Positions 16,539 to 25,527 of a stretch of DNA of 64,000 nt are shown one piece after another (position 1 is the first letter of the stretch; every line of letters begins with the position of its first letter). The translations under genes and the position numbers were made by a program. The stretch is from Actinopolyspora xinjiangensis (GTDB taxonomy: Bacteria; Actinomycetota; Actinomycetes; Mycobacteriales; Pseudonocardiaceae), in contig NZ_FNJR01000001.1 in the NCBI RefSeq assembly GCF_900104475.1, forward strand, positions 235,629-299,628. The letters run 5' to 3'. Under the pieces are notes generated by a model. It saw only the letters and a program-made list of their open reading frames with translations, searched no databases and was not told the origin of the DNA.

Positions 16539-18518
16539 TCACCCTTCCGTGGCCCGCTCCAACCTGGTCAGATCGAAGTAGCACCACCCCCAGTGCTCGT
16601 CCGGCTCGGCCGAGGCCACGACCGGGTGAGCACACGTCTCGGCGTGAGCGCTGGCGTGCCGGTGCGGCGAGGAGTCGCAGCACCCCACGTTCCCGCAGTG
16701 CAGGCACGTCCGCAGGTGCACCCAGTCCCGCTCGCCCAGTCGCAGGCACTCCGTGCATCCCGCCGAGGACGGCAGCACGGGCCCGATCTCGGAGACGTGC
16801 GGGCAGGCCGTGGCCGGGTCGGCGCGGAAATCCACGGGAACGCTGGGGTCAGGGTGATCGGATCGGTCGATCTCACCGAGACGCCGCAGCACCGCGTCGG
16901 CCAGCGGGCGCGTCACGGCTTCGACCGTGTCCACGATCCGCTCCACCCCGGCGGGGACGAGTTCGGCCGCACCGGCCCGGTCGGTCGGGCGCACCACCAC
17001 CGGCGTCCCGGGAACGAACCGCGTCACCACGGCGGCGACCCGAGCGGCCTGCTCACCGGTGTTCTCGCAGATGACCACCAGCCGGGCCGTCGAGAGGCCC
17101 GCCTCGTGCAGCACGTTGCCGTGCGAGGGGTCGCCACGCACCACCCTGTCCGCCCGCCGCTCGGCGTCGGCGGCCAGCTCGGGGCCGAGGGTGATCACCG
17201 CCACCGGGAGTCCCCGCGCGCGCAGCTCGGTGGTCAGCCCGGCGGCCACCTCTCCCCATCCGGAGATCAGCACCTCTCCACCGGTGGTCGGTTCCGAGCA
17301 CCGCGCTTCCCGCTCGGTGGTGGGACGACGACGCCGCAGCGCCTCCGCCAGCCGCTCCCCCGCCGCGGCCAGCGCGGGGGTGAGGATCATCAGGGTGACG
17401 GTGACCGCCACCAGCACCTGCTCCCCGTCCGGCCCCATCTCCAGCGGTTCCAACCCGGCGCTCCGCCCGGCGCGCTGCAGCACGAACGAGAACTCGCCGA
17501 TCTGGGCCAGCAGGAATCCTCCCGCCACGGCGGTGGGCAGCCCTACCCGCAGCGCCAGCAGCGCCACCCCACCCGTGATCACCTTGAGCAGCACGACCGC
17601 CGCCGCCAGCAGCAGGACCAGCCACCACATCCGCAGCACGGCTCGCAGGTCGACCAGCATCCCGATGGAGACGAAGAAGGCCGCGCTGAACAGGATCTGC
17701 AGCGGCAGCACCTCGCCGAGCGCGTGCGAGCTGTGCCTGGACTCGCTGACCACCAGCCCCGCGAGGAAGGCGCCGAGCGCCACGCTCACCCCGGCCAGCG
17801 AGGTCAGCCAGGCGGTTCCCAGCCCGATGGCCACCACGGCCAGCAGGAACACTTCCGGGGAACACGTGCGCGCCACGCGCTCCAGCAGCGGCGGCATCAC
17901 CCTGCGCGCCACCACCAGCACCACCACGAGCACCACCAGCGCGGTGCCCAGCGCCCGTAGCAGCCCCAGCGATCCGCCGTCGGCCCGGTCCCCGAGCAAC
18001 GGGACGACCAGCACCATGACCACCACGGCCAGGTCCTGGAAGACGAGGGTGGCGATCGAGGTGGCGCCCACCGTCGTGGTGGTGCGTCCCGAGGCGGACA
18101 GCACCTTGAGCACGATCGCGGTGGAGGACAGCGCCACGAGCAGCCCGGTCAGCACGGCGGCGCGCCACCCGACGCCGAAGGCCGTCGACACCGCCGCGGT
18201 CAGTCCCACGGTGAGCACGACCTGGACACCGCCGCCGAGCAGCACGTAGCGACGGATCGAGGCCATGCGGTCCAGCGAGAACTCGATGCCGATGGTGAAC
18301 AGCAGCAGCATCACACCGATGTCGGCCGCCGCGCGGACCACCTCGGAGTCCGAGACCAGCCCCAGCTGGTGGGGACCGATCAGCACCCCGGCCAGCAGGA
18401 ATCCCACGATGGGCACGATCCGCAGCCGGATGCTGAGGTAGCCGATCAGGCCCGCCGCGCACAGCAGCGCCACGACCGGCCCCAGGTAGCCGGTGGTCTC
18501 ACCGGCGGCGAGCACCAT
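16539..18518 (-). CDS. KefB-type cation/proton antiporter fused to TrkA-N and a UBP zinc finger
   Basis: A 659-residue three-part protein. Residues 1-400 are a CPA2 (Kef/NhaA-like) exchanger with 11-13 helices, including IVGFLLAGVLIGP, LLLFTIGIEFSLDRM and ALSSTAIVLKVL. Residues about 425-550 are a Rossmann TrkA-N/RCK domain (GEVLISGWGEVAAGLTTELR, later VVRGDPSHGNVLHEAGL) that would sense NAD(H) or nucleotides. Residues about 575-655 are a UBP-type zinc finger: ACPHVSEIGPV, CTECLRLGERDWVHLRTC, LHCGNVGCCDSSPHRHASAH. In eukaryotes this fold binds ubiquitin C-termini; in actinomycete antiporters its role is unknown. It probably exports K+ or Na+ for pH or osmotic control. It stands alone, with no KefC-type accessory gene. 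Confidence 0.88.
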   Translation of the reverse strand: MVLAAGETTGYLGPVVALLCAAGLIGYLSIRLRIVPIVGFLLAGVLIGPHQLGLVSDSEVVRAAADIGVMLLLFTIGIEFSLDRMASIRRYVLLGGGVQVVLTVGLTAAVSTAFGVGWRAAVLTGLLVALSSTAIVLKVLSASGRTTTTVGATSIATLVFQDLAVVVMVLVVPLLGDRADGGSLGLLRALGTALVVLVVVLVVARRVMPPLLERVARTCSPEVFLLAVVAIGLGTAWLTSLAGVSVALGAFLAGLVVSESRHSSHALGEVLPLQILFSAAFFVSIGMLVDLRAVLRMWWLVLLLAAAVVLLKVITGGVALLALRVGLPTAVAGGFLLAQIGEFSFVLQRAGRSAGLEPLEMGPDGEQVLVAVTVTLMILTPALAAAGERLAEALRRRRPTTEREARCSEPTTGGEVLISGWGEVAAGLTTELRARGLPVAVITLGPELAADAERRADRVVRGDPSHGNVLHEAGLSTARLVVICENTGEQAARVAAVVTRFVPGTPVVVRPTDRAGAAELVPAGVERIVDTVEAVTRPLADAVLRRLGEIDRSDHPDPSVPVDFRADPATACPHVSEIGPVLPSSAGCTECLRLGERDWVHLRTCLHCGNVGCCDSSPHRHASAHAETCAHPVVASAEPDEHWGWCYFDLTRLERATEG

Positions 18519-18737
18519 GCTGAGTCACCTCGCTTCGTCCCGTTCCGGGATCCCTGCTTACGCGAGGAGGGGTGAGCTCGCACGCGGGATCCGGGCCGCG
18601 GACGCGTTCCGGCCACCGCCGAGCCCTCCTCCTCCGGTAGCGACGGGTCGGCTCCGTGCGCTCGGATGCGTAATCGGACCCGGTGCGGGGTAGGCCTCCG
18701 TCACCGGACGAGAACGGGCGAACGGGGAGGAACGGGA

Positions 18738-18956
18738 ATGGCCAACACCGCCCACTTCATCACCACGGGCGATAACGGGAACCCGATGGTGACGGTGCGC
18801 GACGACCGGGGTGCCGAGGTGACCGAGCTGGAGCTGCCGCCGACGGCCTCGGAACCGCAGCGGGTCGATGACGAGCTGCTCGCCGCCGGCTGGTCGCGCA
18901 GCGCCGACTGGACCACCGCCTCCGACGGCTGGGTGGCTCCTGTCGTGCCCGCCTGA
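18738..18956 (+). CDS. small hypothetical protein
   Basis: A 72-residue soluble protein with an ATG start and GGGGAGG about seven bases upstream. It begins MANTAHFITTGDNGNPMVTV and has an acidic, Trp-containing second half (DDELLAAGWSRSADWTTAS). No signal peptide, membrane segment or known domain is visible. GC-rich third positions and the strong binding site support a real gene. It lies between the antiporter gene (divergent) and a membrane-protein gene. Confidence 0.6.
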   Translation: MANTAHFITTGDNGNPMVTVRDDRGAEVTELELPPTASEPQRVDDELLAAGWSRSADWTTASDGWVAPVVPA

Positions 18957-19296
18957 ACACCGGCGCCGGGGGTTTCGAACCGACGAGCCGGAGCACAGTC
19001 GTTCCGGTTCGGAGGTGACCCCCGAGCCGCCGCGCGGCAAGGGGCGGCCCACCGCCCACGGGACCCGCAGCAGCACCGGGAAGGGCATCGAGCACGGCTG
19101 AGGTGGCGGCCATCTCCCGAGGGATCGGGATCTCCCGTGCCACACCACTTCGTCGTCCGGCGGCCGGGAGAGAGGTCGCCGGGGATGGAACGTCGCTCAC
19201 GGGGTGGCCGCCCACTGACACCACGGGGGACTCGCGGCGTGCCCATCCACGAACACCGAGGTGACAAGGCGTCCCCGGCGTAGAAGGGAGTGTGCG
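18957..19296. other. 340-base intergenic stretch
   Basis: No gene, repeat or RNA was supported; it should contain the promoter of the following membrane-protein gene. Confidence 0.35.
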
Positions 19297-20403
19297 GTGC
19301 CGCTACTGGGGTTGGTCAGTGATCCGGACTTTCCGAGCGACATCGCCGAATCGCTGGCCGGGAGTCTGCCGGAGCGACTGGGTGAGAGCTTCAACGGGGA
19401 CGAGTGGACGGTCGAGGTGGTCAGCGACCCGGTGGCGGCGGGCCGCAGCAGTGGCAAGGAGATCCTGGACGCGACCGAGCGGCAACGTGAGCTGCACGGC
19501 TGGGATTACGCGGTCGGCGTGACCGATCTGCCGCTGCGGCGGGCCAGGAACCCGGTGCTGGCCGACATCGGTGCGGAGCACGAACGGGTCGCGGTGATCT
19601 CGCTGCCCGCTCTCGGAGGGTTCCAGCCGCAGCGCAGGGCCAGACAACTGCTGGTCAACGTGCTCGGCGAGCTGACCGACAGTGGAGATCGGAGCGGCAG
19701 CGGACTCTACAGCGGGCCCACCGAGTTGCTGGCCCCGATCCGGCGGGAGCGCGCCGACAGCGAGTCGATCGCGGTGCGGTACCGCTCGACGAAGCGGCGC
19801 GGCCGGGCACGGCTGCTCTCCGGGATGGTGCGCAGCAACACGCCGTGGCGGCTGGTGCTGGGGATGTCCGGGGCGCTGGCCGCGGCGCTGGCCACCTCGG
19901 TGTTCGCGCTGACGTCGAGCACGGTCTGGCAGATCGCCGACATGCTGGGGCCCTGGCGTCAGATCCTGGTCGTCGTGCTGGCGGTGGCGCTGATGGCGAC
20001 CTGGCTGATCGTGACCCACAACCTGTGGGAGAAACCCGAATACACCGCTGACCGGGAACAACGGCTACTGTACAACTCCTCCACCGCCATAACGATCGTG
20101 ACCGGCGTCAGCTGCCTGTACGTGGTGCTGTTCGTCATCAACCTGGCCGGCGGCCTCTTCCTGATCGATCCGGAGCTGCTGAGCAGCAAGCTCGGCGGCG
20201 GTATCGGGTTCGGCAACTACCTCGGACTGGCGTGGGCCGCCACGTCGATGGGGGTGGCCGCGGGTGCGCTCGGCTCCGGGCTGGAGGACGACGCCACGGT
20301 TCGCCGCGCCGCCTACGGCTACCGGGAAGCGCAGCGCCGGGCCAACCAGCAGCGGGCGGAACGCGCGGACGAGGCTGACGGGGACTCGGGTGGTGAGCGG
20401 TGA
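19297..20403 (+). CDS. membrane protein of unknown function with soluble N-terminal domain
   Basis: A 368-residue protein; GTG 19297 is chosen because GAAGGGAG precedes it, giving MPLLGLVSDPDFPSDIAESL. Residues 1-180 are soluble (AVGVTDLPLRRARNPVLADI, then VISLPALGGFQPQRRARQLL). Four hydrophobic segments follow at about 195-330 (LVLGMSGALAAALATSVFAL; ILVVVLAVALMATWLIV; a third around VLFVINLAGGLFLI; a fourth around YLGLAWAATSMGVAAGAL). The tail is charged and probably helical (YREAQRRANQQRAERADEAD). The pattern resembles actinomycete proteins of unknown function. No partner gene is adjacent. Confidence 0.75.
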   Translation: MPLLGLVSDPDFPSDIAESLAGSLPERLGESFNGDEWTVEVVSDPVAAGRSSGKEILDATERQRELHGWDYAVGVTDLPLRRARNPVLADIGAEHERVAVISLPALGGFQPQRRARQLLVNVLGELTDSGDRSGSGLYSGPTELLAPIRRERADSESIAVRYRSTKRRGRARLLSGMVRSNTPWRLVLGMSGALAAALATSVFALTSSTVWQIADMLGPWRQILVVVLAVALMATWLIVTHNLWEKPEYTADREQRLLYNSSTAITIVTGVSCLYVVLFVINLAGGLFLIDPELLSSKLGGGIGFGNYLGLAWAATSMGVAAGALGSGLEDDATVRRAAYGYREAQRRANQQRAERADEADGDSGGER

Positions 20404-20433
20404 GCCGGATCGCGCTCCGGCCGCGCGGGACTG

Positions 20434-20454
20434 GCGACCGGCCGCCCCGGTCGC
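20434..20454. terminator. hairpin between convergent genes
   Basis: GCGACCGG (20434-20441) and CCGGTCGC (20447-20454) form a perfect 8-bp stem with a five-base loop between the two gene ends. It is a likely shared terminator, though without a T-run. Confidence 0.5.
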
Positions 20455-20503
20455 GCACGGAACCCCCGATCGGGTCCGCGCTCCCGGACTGCTTCGCCCC
20501 CGG

Positions 20504-21349
20504 TCAGGGCCGACGACTGGCGGGAGCGCTGCGGCGCCACTCGTAGAGCCGCTCGTGGCTGCGCACCAGCCGCAGGAAGGTCGTCAGTCCGATGCCGCCG
20601 ACCGCGTTGCCCAGCACGGTCCAGCCGAAGAACGCGATCCACGAACCGTACCCGTACCCCGCTCCGGCGTGGATGCCGCCGAAGATGAACAACGTGTCCA
20701 GCACCGAGTGGTACATGCCGAGCCCGGCCACCAGGAACGCCGTGGCCATCGAGGCGAGCACCCGGGCCACGTCGTCGCCGGTCCCGATGCGCATCCTGGT
20801 GAGTAGCGTCATCGTGCTGCCGGCCAGCACCGCCAGCAGGAAGGTGCGCGGCGTGAAACCGGACTCGGCGAAGGTCCCGCCCGTCTCGATCGCCACCTCG
20901 CGCAGCCCGGGGAAGGCGACCACCACCATCCACATGCTCAACCAGCCCCCGAGGAGGTTGCCCACCAGGGTGGCCAGCCAGAACCGCGCCAGGCGCCACC
21001 AACCGGCCTCGCGGGCCAGCACCACGGCGATGGGTACCAGGAACCCCTCGGTGAACAGCTCGCTGTTTCCCAGCAGCAGCGCGATGAAACCGACCCCGAA
21101 GGCCAGCCCGGCCAGTGGTTTGCTGCCGGTGGCCTGTTCGACGGACAGGAAGGCCAGCACTCCGAGGGAGATCTCGATCCCGGCGATGGTTCCGCTGGCC
21201 AGCAGCTCGGGCATGGTCCGGAACAGTCTCGGCCTTCCCCTGGAGACGATGGTGTCCAGCGCTCGCTCGACCTCGTCCTCCCGCAGCGGGGCGTGCCTGC
21301 CCTTGCTGTCGGTTCGGGCTCCCTCGTCGTCGGACTCCCGCTCGGTCAT
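20504..21349 (-). CDS. formate/nitrite transporter (FNT) family channel
   Basis: A 281-residue membrane protein starting at ATG 21349. After a 50-residue polar N-terminus come six hydrophobic segments of the FNT/YfdC-like fold. Family features are LLLGNSELFTEGFLVPI near the third helix and FLVAGLGMYHSVLDTLFIF in the fifth. Members conduct formate, nitrite or hydrosulfide, but the YfdC-like branch has no proven substrate. The gene is monocistronic and convergent with the previous one. Confidence 0.85.
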   Translation of the reverse strand: MTERESDDEGARTDSKGRHAPLREDEVERALDTIVSRGRPRLFRTMPELLASGTIAGIEISLGVLAFLSVEQATGSKPLAGLAFGVGFIALLLGNSELFTEGFLVPIAVVLAREAGWWRLARFWLATLVGNLLGGWLSMWMVVVAFPGLREVAIETGGTFAESGFTPRTFLLAVLAGSTMTLLTRMRIGTGDDVARVLASMATAFLVAGLGMYHSVLDTLFIFGGIHAGAGYGYGSWIAFFGWTVLGNAVGGIGLTTFLRLVRSHERLYEWRRSAPASRRP

Positions 21350-21476
21350 GCCCCTCCGGGAAAGCTCATCGACCGTTGACCCGGGGAGAAGCCCTTCCCC
21401 GAGAGGTTCCCGCCCGCGAGCGCCCGAGCGGCGGAGTCGACGAGGGACCTCGGTCGAGGCGGGCCGCGCCGAGCGC

Positions 21477-24209
21477 TCACCGCAACAGCTTGGCCAGTTC
21501 CGTGCGGGAACGCACTCCGAGCTTGGCGAAGACGTTGCGCAGGTGGTGCTCGACGGTGCGGTCGCTGACGTAGAGCATCCCGGCTATCTCGCGGTTCGTG
21601 GCCCCCTCCGCCACCAGTCTGGAGATCTCCGCCTGCCGATCGGTCAGCTCGACCGCCTCCTTGGAGCGGCGGGGAGCGTCGGATCGGCCGACGGCGCGCA
21701 GCTCGGCACGCGCCCGCGCGGCCCAGTGCTCGGCGCCGTGGTCGTCGAAGATGGCGCTGGCCTCGTCGAGCAGTTCGCGCGCCGCCGTGGGTTTGCGGGC
21801 GCGGCGCAGCCTGGCCGCGTAGAGCAGCTCGGTTCTGGCCAGTTCCAGTCCGCTTCCGCTCTGGCGGTGCGACTCGATCGCGGCGCGGAACCGCTCGTCG
21901 GCGTCGGCGGCGCGTTCGGCCAGCAGCGCGTGGCAGCGGTGGGACAGCGCCATCCGGGTGGTGCTGCGCGTGGAGCTCACCCAGTGGTCGAAAGCTCCCA
22001 GCAGCGGCACCGCGTCGTCGTGCTCACCGCAGGAGGCAGCGGCCTCCACGAAGTGCGGTGCGGCCAGCACCCGCACGGCGGGGTTGAAGCCGCCGATGCC
22101 GTAGTCCATCAGCCGCAGCCGGTGGACGGCCCGCACCGGACGGCCGTGCGCGAGTTCGGCGCAGGCCGCCGCCCACGAGCCGAAGGCGTCCGGTCTCCCG
22201 AGCCCCCTGCTGAACAGGCCCTCCTCGGTGGCCTGCGCGAGCCTGAGCTCCACGGTCTCCGGTTCGCCGCGCAACGCGGCAACCAGCGCCAGCAGCGCGA
22301 TGTGGTCGATCATCCGGTTGCGCTGCCCCAACGCCCGGGAGAGCCGCACTCCCTCCAGCGCCCTGCTCTCGGCCTCGGCGTAGCGTTCCAGCAGCAACGC
22401 CGCCAGCGAGACGTAGACCGAGGCCCAGGGCAGTTGAGCCGTCTCGCCCCGCTCCTCGGCGGTGCGCAGCGCCCGGGTGGCGAGCCGGTAGGAGGTGGCG
22501 GGCTCGCCCAGCGTGAAGGCCGCGTTGCCCGCCAGCACCAGCGGCGCCGCCCCGGTGACCCGCTCGGCGAGCCGCACGACCTCGCGCAGGGCGGGCGCGG
22601 CGACCTCGTGCCTGCCCCGGAAGGTCGCCGACATCGCGGTGAGGTTCCGGAGGATCAGCGCGGTGTCGTGCGAGTCCTCCGGGCTTCGCAGCCACTCGGC
22701 CCGTTCGGCCAGTTCGTAGTAGCCCCGGTAGTCACCGGCCACGCAGCAGGCGTCCCCGGCGAGCATCAGTGCGGTGACCGCGAGCTCACGGTCGGTGTCC
22801 AGCAGCGCGGTCGATGCCTCGGTGAGCTGGCGAACCGCCGTGGCCGGTCTGCCGTCGCACAGCTCGATGCCGCCGCGCAGCAGGTCACGCATCCCACGTG
22901 GTCCCGCCGAGTGAACCAGGGTGCGCGCCCGGCGGGTCATCGCCAGGGTGCGCTGCGGATCGCCGCCGGTCCAGGCCCCGCGTCCGGCGGCGAGGAGGCG
23001 GGTGGCCCTGGACTCGTCGTGCTCGCTCAGCTCGGCGGCCCGCTCGTACAACCGCGAGGCGGTCTCGTGCTCGCCGTGCCGCTCGGCCGAGTCGGCGGTT
23101 CGCTCCAGCTGCCCGACCAGCCGTTCCGGGGGCTCGTCCCCGGCGGCGGCGCGGTGTCGCAGCGCTCGGGGGTGGTCCCCGGCCCGTTCGAAGACCCGGG
23201 CCAGCGACAGCCGCGCGTCCCGCAGCTCGCCGGGGCACGCCTCGACCTCCAGACAGCTCCGCGCCAGTTCACCGGCCGGACGCAGTCCGCCTTCCGTTGT
23301 GACGACCAGCCCCGAGCGCACGGCCGACGTCCACGCGTGCGGGTCGCCCGCCGCGAGCGGTGCCGCCGCGAGCACGTCCTCGCGGCCGAGCTCCTCATCC
23401 GCCACGGTCAGCATGACCAGCTCCCGCGCCCGATCGGGCAGGTCCCACAGGCGGCGCCTCACCTCGCCCCGGAACCTTCCGCCGGGCGGCGGCACGCGGG
23501 GCGGCGGCGCGAGCCCGACGGACTGCTTGCCGGTGAGCGCCCGCGCGAACTCGACCAGCGCCAGCGGGTTCCCCTCCGCTCGCGAGACGACCTCCTCGGC
23601 TATCTCGGGGGAAGGCGGGAAGTCGGTGCGCCCGTACAGCAGGCGCATGCTGTCGGAGAAGTCCAGCGGGGCCAGCCGCGCGTGGGGGATGCCGTCCAGC
23701 GCGTCGCCGAGGGGGTGGTCGTAGCCGGCTTCCGTGGTGATGGTGAGGACCAGCAGCACCGGCAGCCGCTCGATCCTGCGGGCCAGGAAGGCCAGCGCCC
23801 GCAGGGAGGGCGGGTCCAGCAGGTGGGCGTCGTCCACCCGGAACAGCAGCGGCCCGTCCCCGAGCTGTCGGCCGAGTTCCCGCCACAATCGCTGGTACGA
23901 CGTGGGTTCGGGGGCGGACAGCGGGAATTCGGGGAGCGTGACGGCACCCGCGCCGGACATCCGGTTCAGCCCGGCGAACGGGATGTCGCGCTCCCCGGGA
24001 GTGCCGGTCAGATCCAGGCTCGGCAGTCCCGCGTGGACGGCGAGCTGTTCCAGCAGCACCGTTTTCCCGCTGCCGTACTCCCCGCTGAGCACCACCGCCG
24101 CGCCGCCGCGCGCGTGCCGGTCGACTCGGTGCAGCAGCCACTCCAGCAGGGAGCTGCGACCGTGCAACCGGATCGGTGTCCCGAGTTCGGCGGTGATCGC
24201 GACCGACAT
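21477..24209 (-). CDS. large LuxR-family (LAL/MalT-like) ATPase regulator
   Basis: A 910-residue regulator. ATG 24209 gives MSVAITAELGTPIRLHGR, the usual LAL start. Residues 43-50 are Walker A (GEYGSGKT); a Walker B-like LLFRVDDAHLLDPPSL lies near 130. The middle is a long helical, TPR-like region. Residues about 840-905 are a LuxR/GerE helix-turn-helix (LTDRQAEISRLVAEGATNRE, then VSDRTVEHHLRNVFAKLGV). Such proteins activate pathway genes, often antibiotic clusters, in response to an unknown signal. No biosynthetic cluster is next to it, so the target may lie elsewhere. It is divergent from nothing obvious and has no co-transcribed partner. Confidence 0.9.
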   Translation of the reverse strand: MSVAITAELGTPIRLHGRSSLLEWLLHRVDRHARGGAAVVLSGEYGSGKTVLLEQLAVHAGLPSLDLTGTPGERDIPFAGLNRMSGAGAVTLPEFPLSAPEPTSYQRLWRELGRQLGDGPLLFRVDDAHLLDPPSLRALAFLARRIERLPVLLVLTITTEAGYDHPLGDALDGIPHARLAPLDFSDSMRLLYGRTDFPPSPEIAEEVVSRAEGNPLALVEFARALTGKQSVGLAPPPRVPPPGGRFRGEVRRRLWDLPDRARELVMLTVADEELGREDVLAAAPLAAGDPHAWTSAVRSGLVVTTEGGLRPAGELARSCLEVEACPGELRDARLSLARVFERAGDHPRALRHRAAAGDEPPERLVGQLERTADSAERHGEHETASRLYERAAELSEHDESRATRLLAAGRGAWTGGDPQRTLAMTRRARTLVHSAGPRGMRDLLRGGIELCDGRPATAVRQLTEASTALLDTDRELAVTALMLAGDACCVAGDYRGYYELAERAEWLRSPEDSHDTALILRNLTAMSATFRGRHEVAAPALREVVRLAERVTGAAPLVLAGNAAFTLGEPATSYRLATRALRTAEERGETAQLPWASVYVSLAALLLERYAEAESRALEGVRLSRALGQRNRMIDHIALLALVAALRGEPETVELRLAQATEEGLFSRGLGRPDAFGSWAAACAELAHGRPVRAVHRLRLMDYGIGGFNPAVRVLAAPHFVEAAASCGEHDDAVPLLGAFDHWVSSTRSTTRMALSHRCHALLAERAADADERFRAAIESHRQSGSGLELARTELLYAARLRRARKPTAARELLDEASAIFDDHGAEHWAARARAELRAVGRSDAPRRSKEAVELTDRQAEISRLVAEGATNREIAGMLYVSDRTVEHHLRNVFAKLGVRSRTELAKLLR

Positions 24210-24322
24210 GACCACAGTGTGAACCGTGAGTAACATCACGAAAAGACGCAACAGGACCAAAACCGAACGCGGGTCGGCGCACCAGGAGTCGTGTCACCAC
24301 CGAACCACTCGCGGCGGCTCCC

Positions 24323-24781
24323 TCAGTACCACTGGCCGGGTTGCCATTCGACGCGGGTGGGGCGCTGTCCGGTGTGGCAGTACTCGGTGATGGCTTGGTG
24401 GGCCTGGTCGAGTGGGAGCGAGGCCGTGGCGGGGAACCACAGGTCGCCTTCGGGGTCGAACGGCAGCGGGGGCGTGTCCTCGGTGGCGGCGGGGTTGTAG
24501 GAGTCCACGAGCGCGCCGTCGGGTGCGCCGGGGTGCATGTAGTTGAGAGCTGCCCAGCCCACCGCGGATTCTGCTGTGATGCGCATCCGGTGCCCGCCGG
24601 GAAACTGTGGTCCGCCGTCGTGGTCGAACGAGAGACAGGGGCGGTCCCAGACGTAGAGCTGCGAATATCGGGTGTCGAGGACGGCCTCGACGAGGTGGGA
24701 TGTTTCCTCGGGGGTACGTGCGTAGTGGAACTCGTGGCCGAGGATGGCAGTAATAACGACGGTTTCGGTGGCTACGGTCAT
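24323..24781 (-). CDS. Imm1-family immunity protein
   Basis: A 152-residue soluble protein that should neutralise the deaminase toxin encoded directly upstream. The ATG (24779-24781) overlaps the toxin stop by four bases, tight translational coupling expected of a toxin-immunity pair. Imm1-family hallmarks are seen: VDSYNP in the middle and LWFPATASLPLDQAHQAIT toward the end, then GQRPTRVEWQPGQWY at the C-terminus. Imm1 proteins are the usual partners of actinobacterial SCP1.201-like deaminases. The binding residues cannot be told from the sequence. Confidence 0.85.
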   Translation of the reverse strand: MTVATETVVITAILGHEFHYARTPEETSHLVEAVLDTRYSQLYVWDRPCLSFDHDGGPQFPGGHRMRITAESAVGWAALNYMHPGAPDGALVDSYNPAATEDTPPLPFDPEGDLWFPATASLPLDQAHQAITEYCHTGQRPTRVEWQPGQWY

Positions 24782-25518
24782 GGGCGGGCCTTTCCGTGGA
24801 TCTCTTTTGGCCGCGACGCGCCGGGCTGCCACACCACCAGCGTGGACCCTTGGGGCAGAATCGCGGCTACTGCGGCCTCGCAGTTCTGTTCACCAGGACA
24901 GATGCGATTGTTCAGCACGACGACGCCGTGTGTCTGCCCGCGTTCTTTCATCCGTTGGGCGTATTTCGTTTCGACGTGGGTGGACACGGCGGGGGCACCA
25001 CGGTCGTCGGCCGGGAACAGGGTGGAGTCGTGCAGGGTGAGGCGGGCGCGGTCGGAGACCTCTTCGCGTCCGCTGGTTTCGGTGAGTTCGGTGCCGTCCT
25101 GGTCGTAGGTGAGTCCGGTGGTTTGTCCGCCGGTGTGTTCGGGCAGTCGTTGGCGCACCTGTTCGATCCAGGAGTGGTCGTGGGAGGTGTGGGTGGGTAT
25201 TCGGGGATGGGTGGAGGGGTGGGGCAGGCTCGGTGGGGGTTGGTCGTCGGTCATGCCGAGGGTGGCGAGGTAGCTCACCAGGTGTCCTCGGGTGGTCTCG
25301 CTCAGGGCGAGGACGTCGTCGGTGAGTTCGCGGGTTTGTTCGAGCAGTGTGACGGCTTCGGTCAGGTCGGGCGAGGTGCTGCCCTGGCCGATCTCGGCGA
25401 GGGTGGGCAGGGCGAATTCCTCGATCCAGGCCCGCACTCGGTGCAGTTGTTCGGGCGGCAACTGACCGGCAGTACCGCTGACCTGGTTGGCCAGGCGTTC
25501 CACTTCGGACTCGGACAC
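24778..25518 (-). CDS. DddA-like (SCP1.201-type) deaminase toxin
   Basis: A 246-residue protein with a GTG start preceded by GAGGAG. Residues 1-95 are a helical leader (ESEVERLANQVSGTAGQL, then LTEAVTLLEQTRELTDDVLA). A Pro/His-rich linker follows. The C-terminal 130 residues are a deaminase domain: THVETKYAQRMKERG supplies the zinc histidine and catalytic glutamate (H181, E183), and ICPGEQNC supplies the zinc cysteines (C207, C213). ILPQGSTLVVWQPG closes the fold as in SCP1.201/DddA relatives. DddA deaminates cytosine in double-stranded DNA; whether this enzyme acts on dsDNA, ssDNA or nucleotides is not decided. An Imm1 gene overlaps its end. No signal peptide is present, so delivery needs a dedicated system. 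Confidence 0.85.
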   Translation of the reverse strand: MSESEVERLANQVSGTAGQLPPEQLHRVRAWIEEFALPTLAEIGQGSTSPDLTEAVTLLEQTRELTDDVLALSETTRGHLVSYLATLGMTDDQPPPSLPHPSTHPRIPTHTSHDHSWIEQVRQRLPEHTGGQTTGLTYDQDGTELTETSGREEVSDRARLTLHDSTLFPADDRGAPAVSTHVETKYAQRMKERGQTHGVVVLNNRICPGEQNCEAAVAAILPQGSTLVVWQPGASRPKEIHGKARP

Positions 25519-25527
25519 CGTTGCTCC

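Noticed and set aside
14123..17074. A 983-codon plus-strand frame
   Set aside because: It is a shadow opposite the siderophore synthetase and antiporter genes; composition is Arg/Gly/Pro-rich without domains.
18972..18990. GTTTCGAACC resembling a tRNA T-arm
   Set aside because: The surrounding bases cannot form the rest of a cloverleaf.
20592..24233. A 1213-codon plus-strand frame
   Set aside because: It lies opposite the FNT and LuxR genes and has no recognisable domain; long antisense frames are expected at this GC content.
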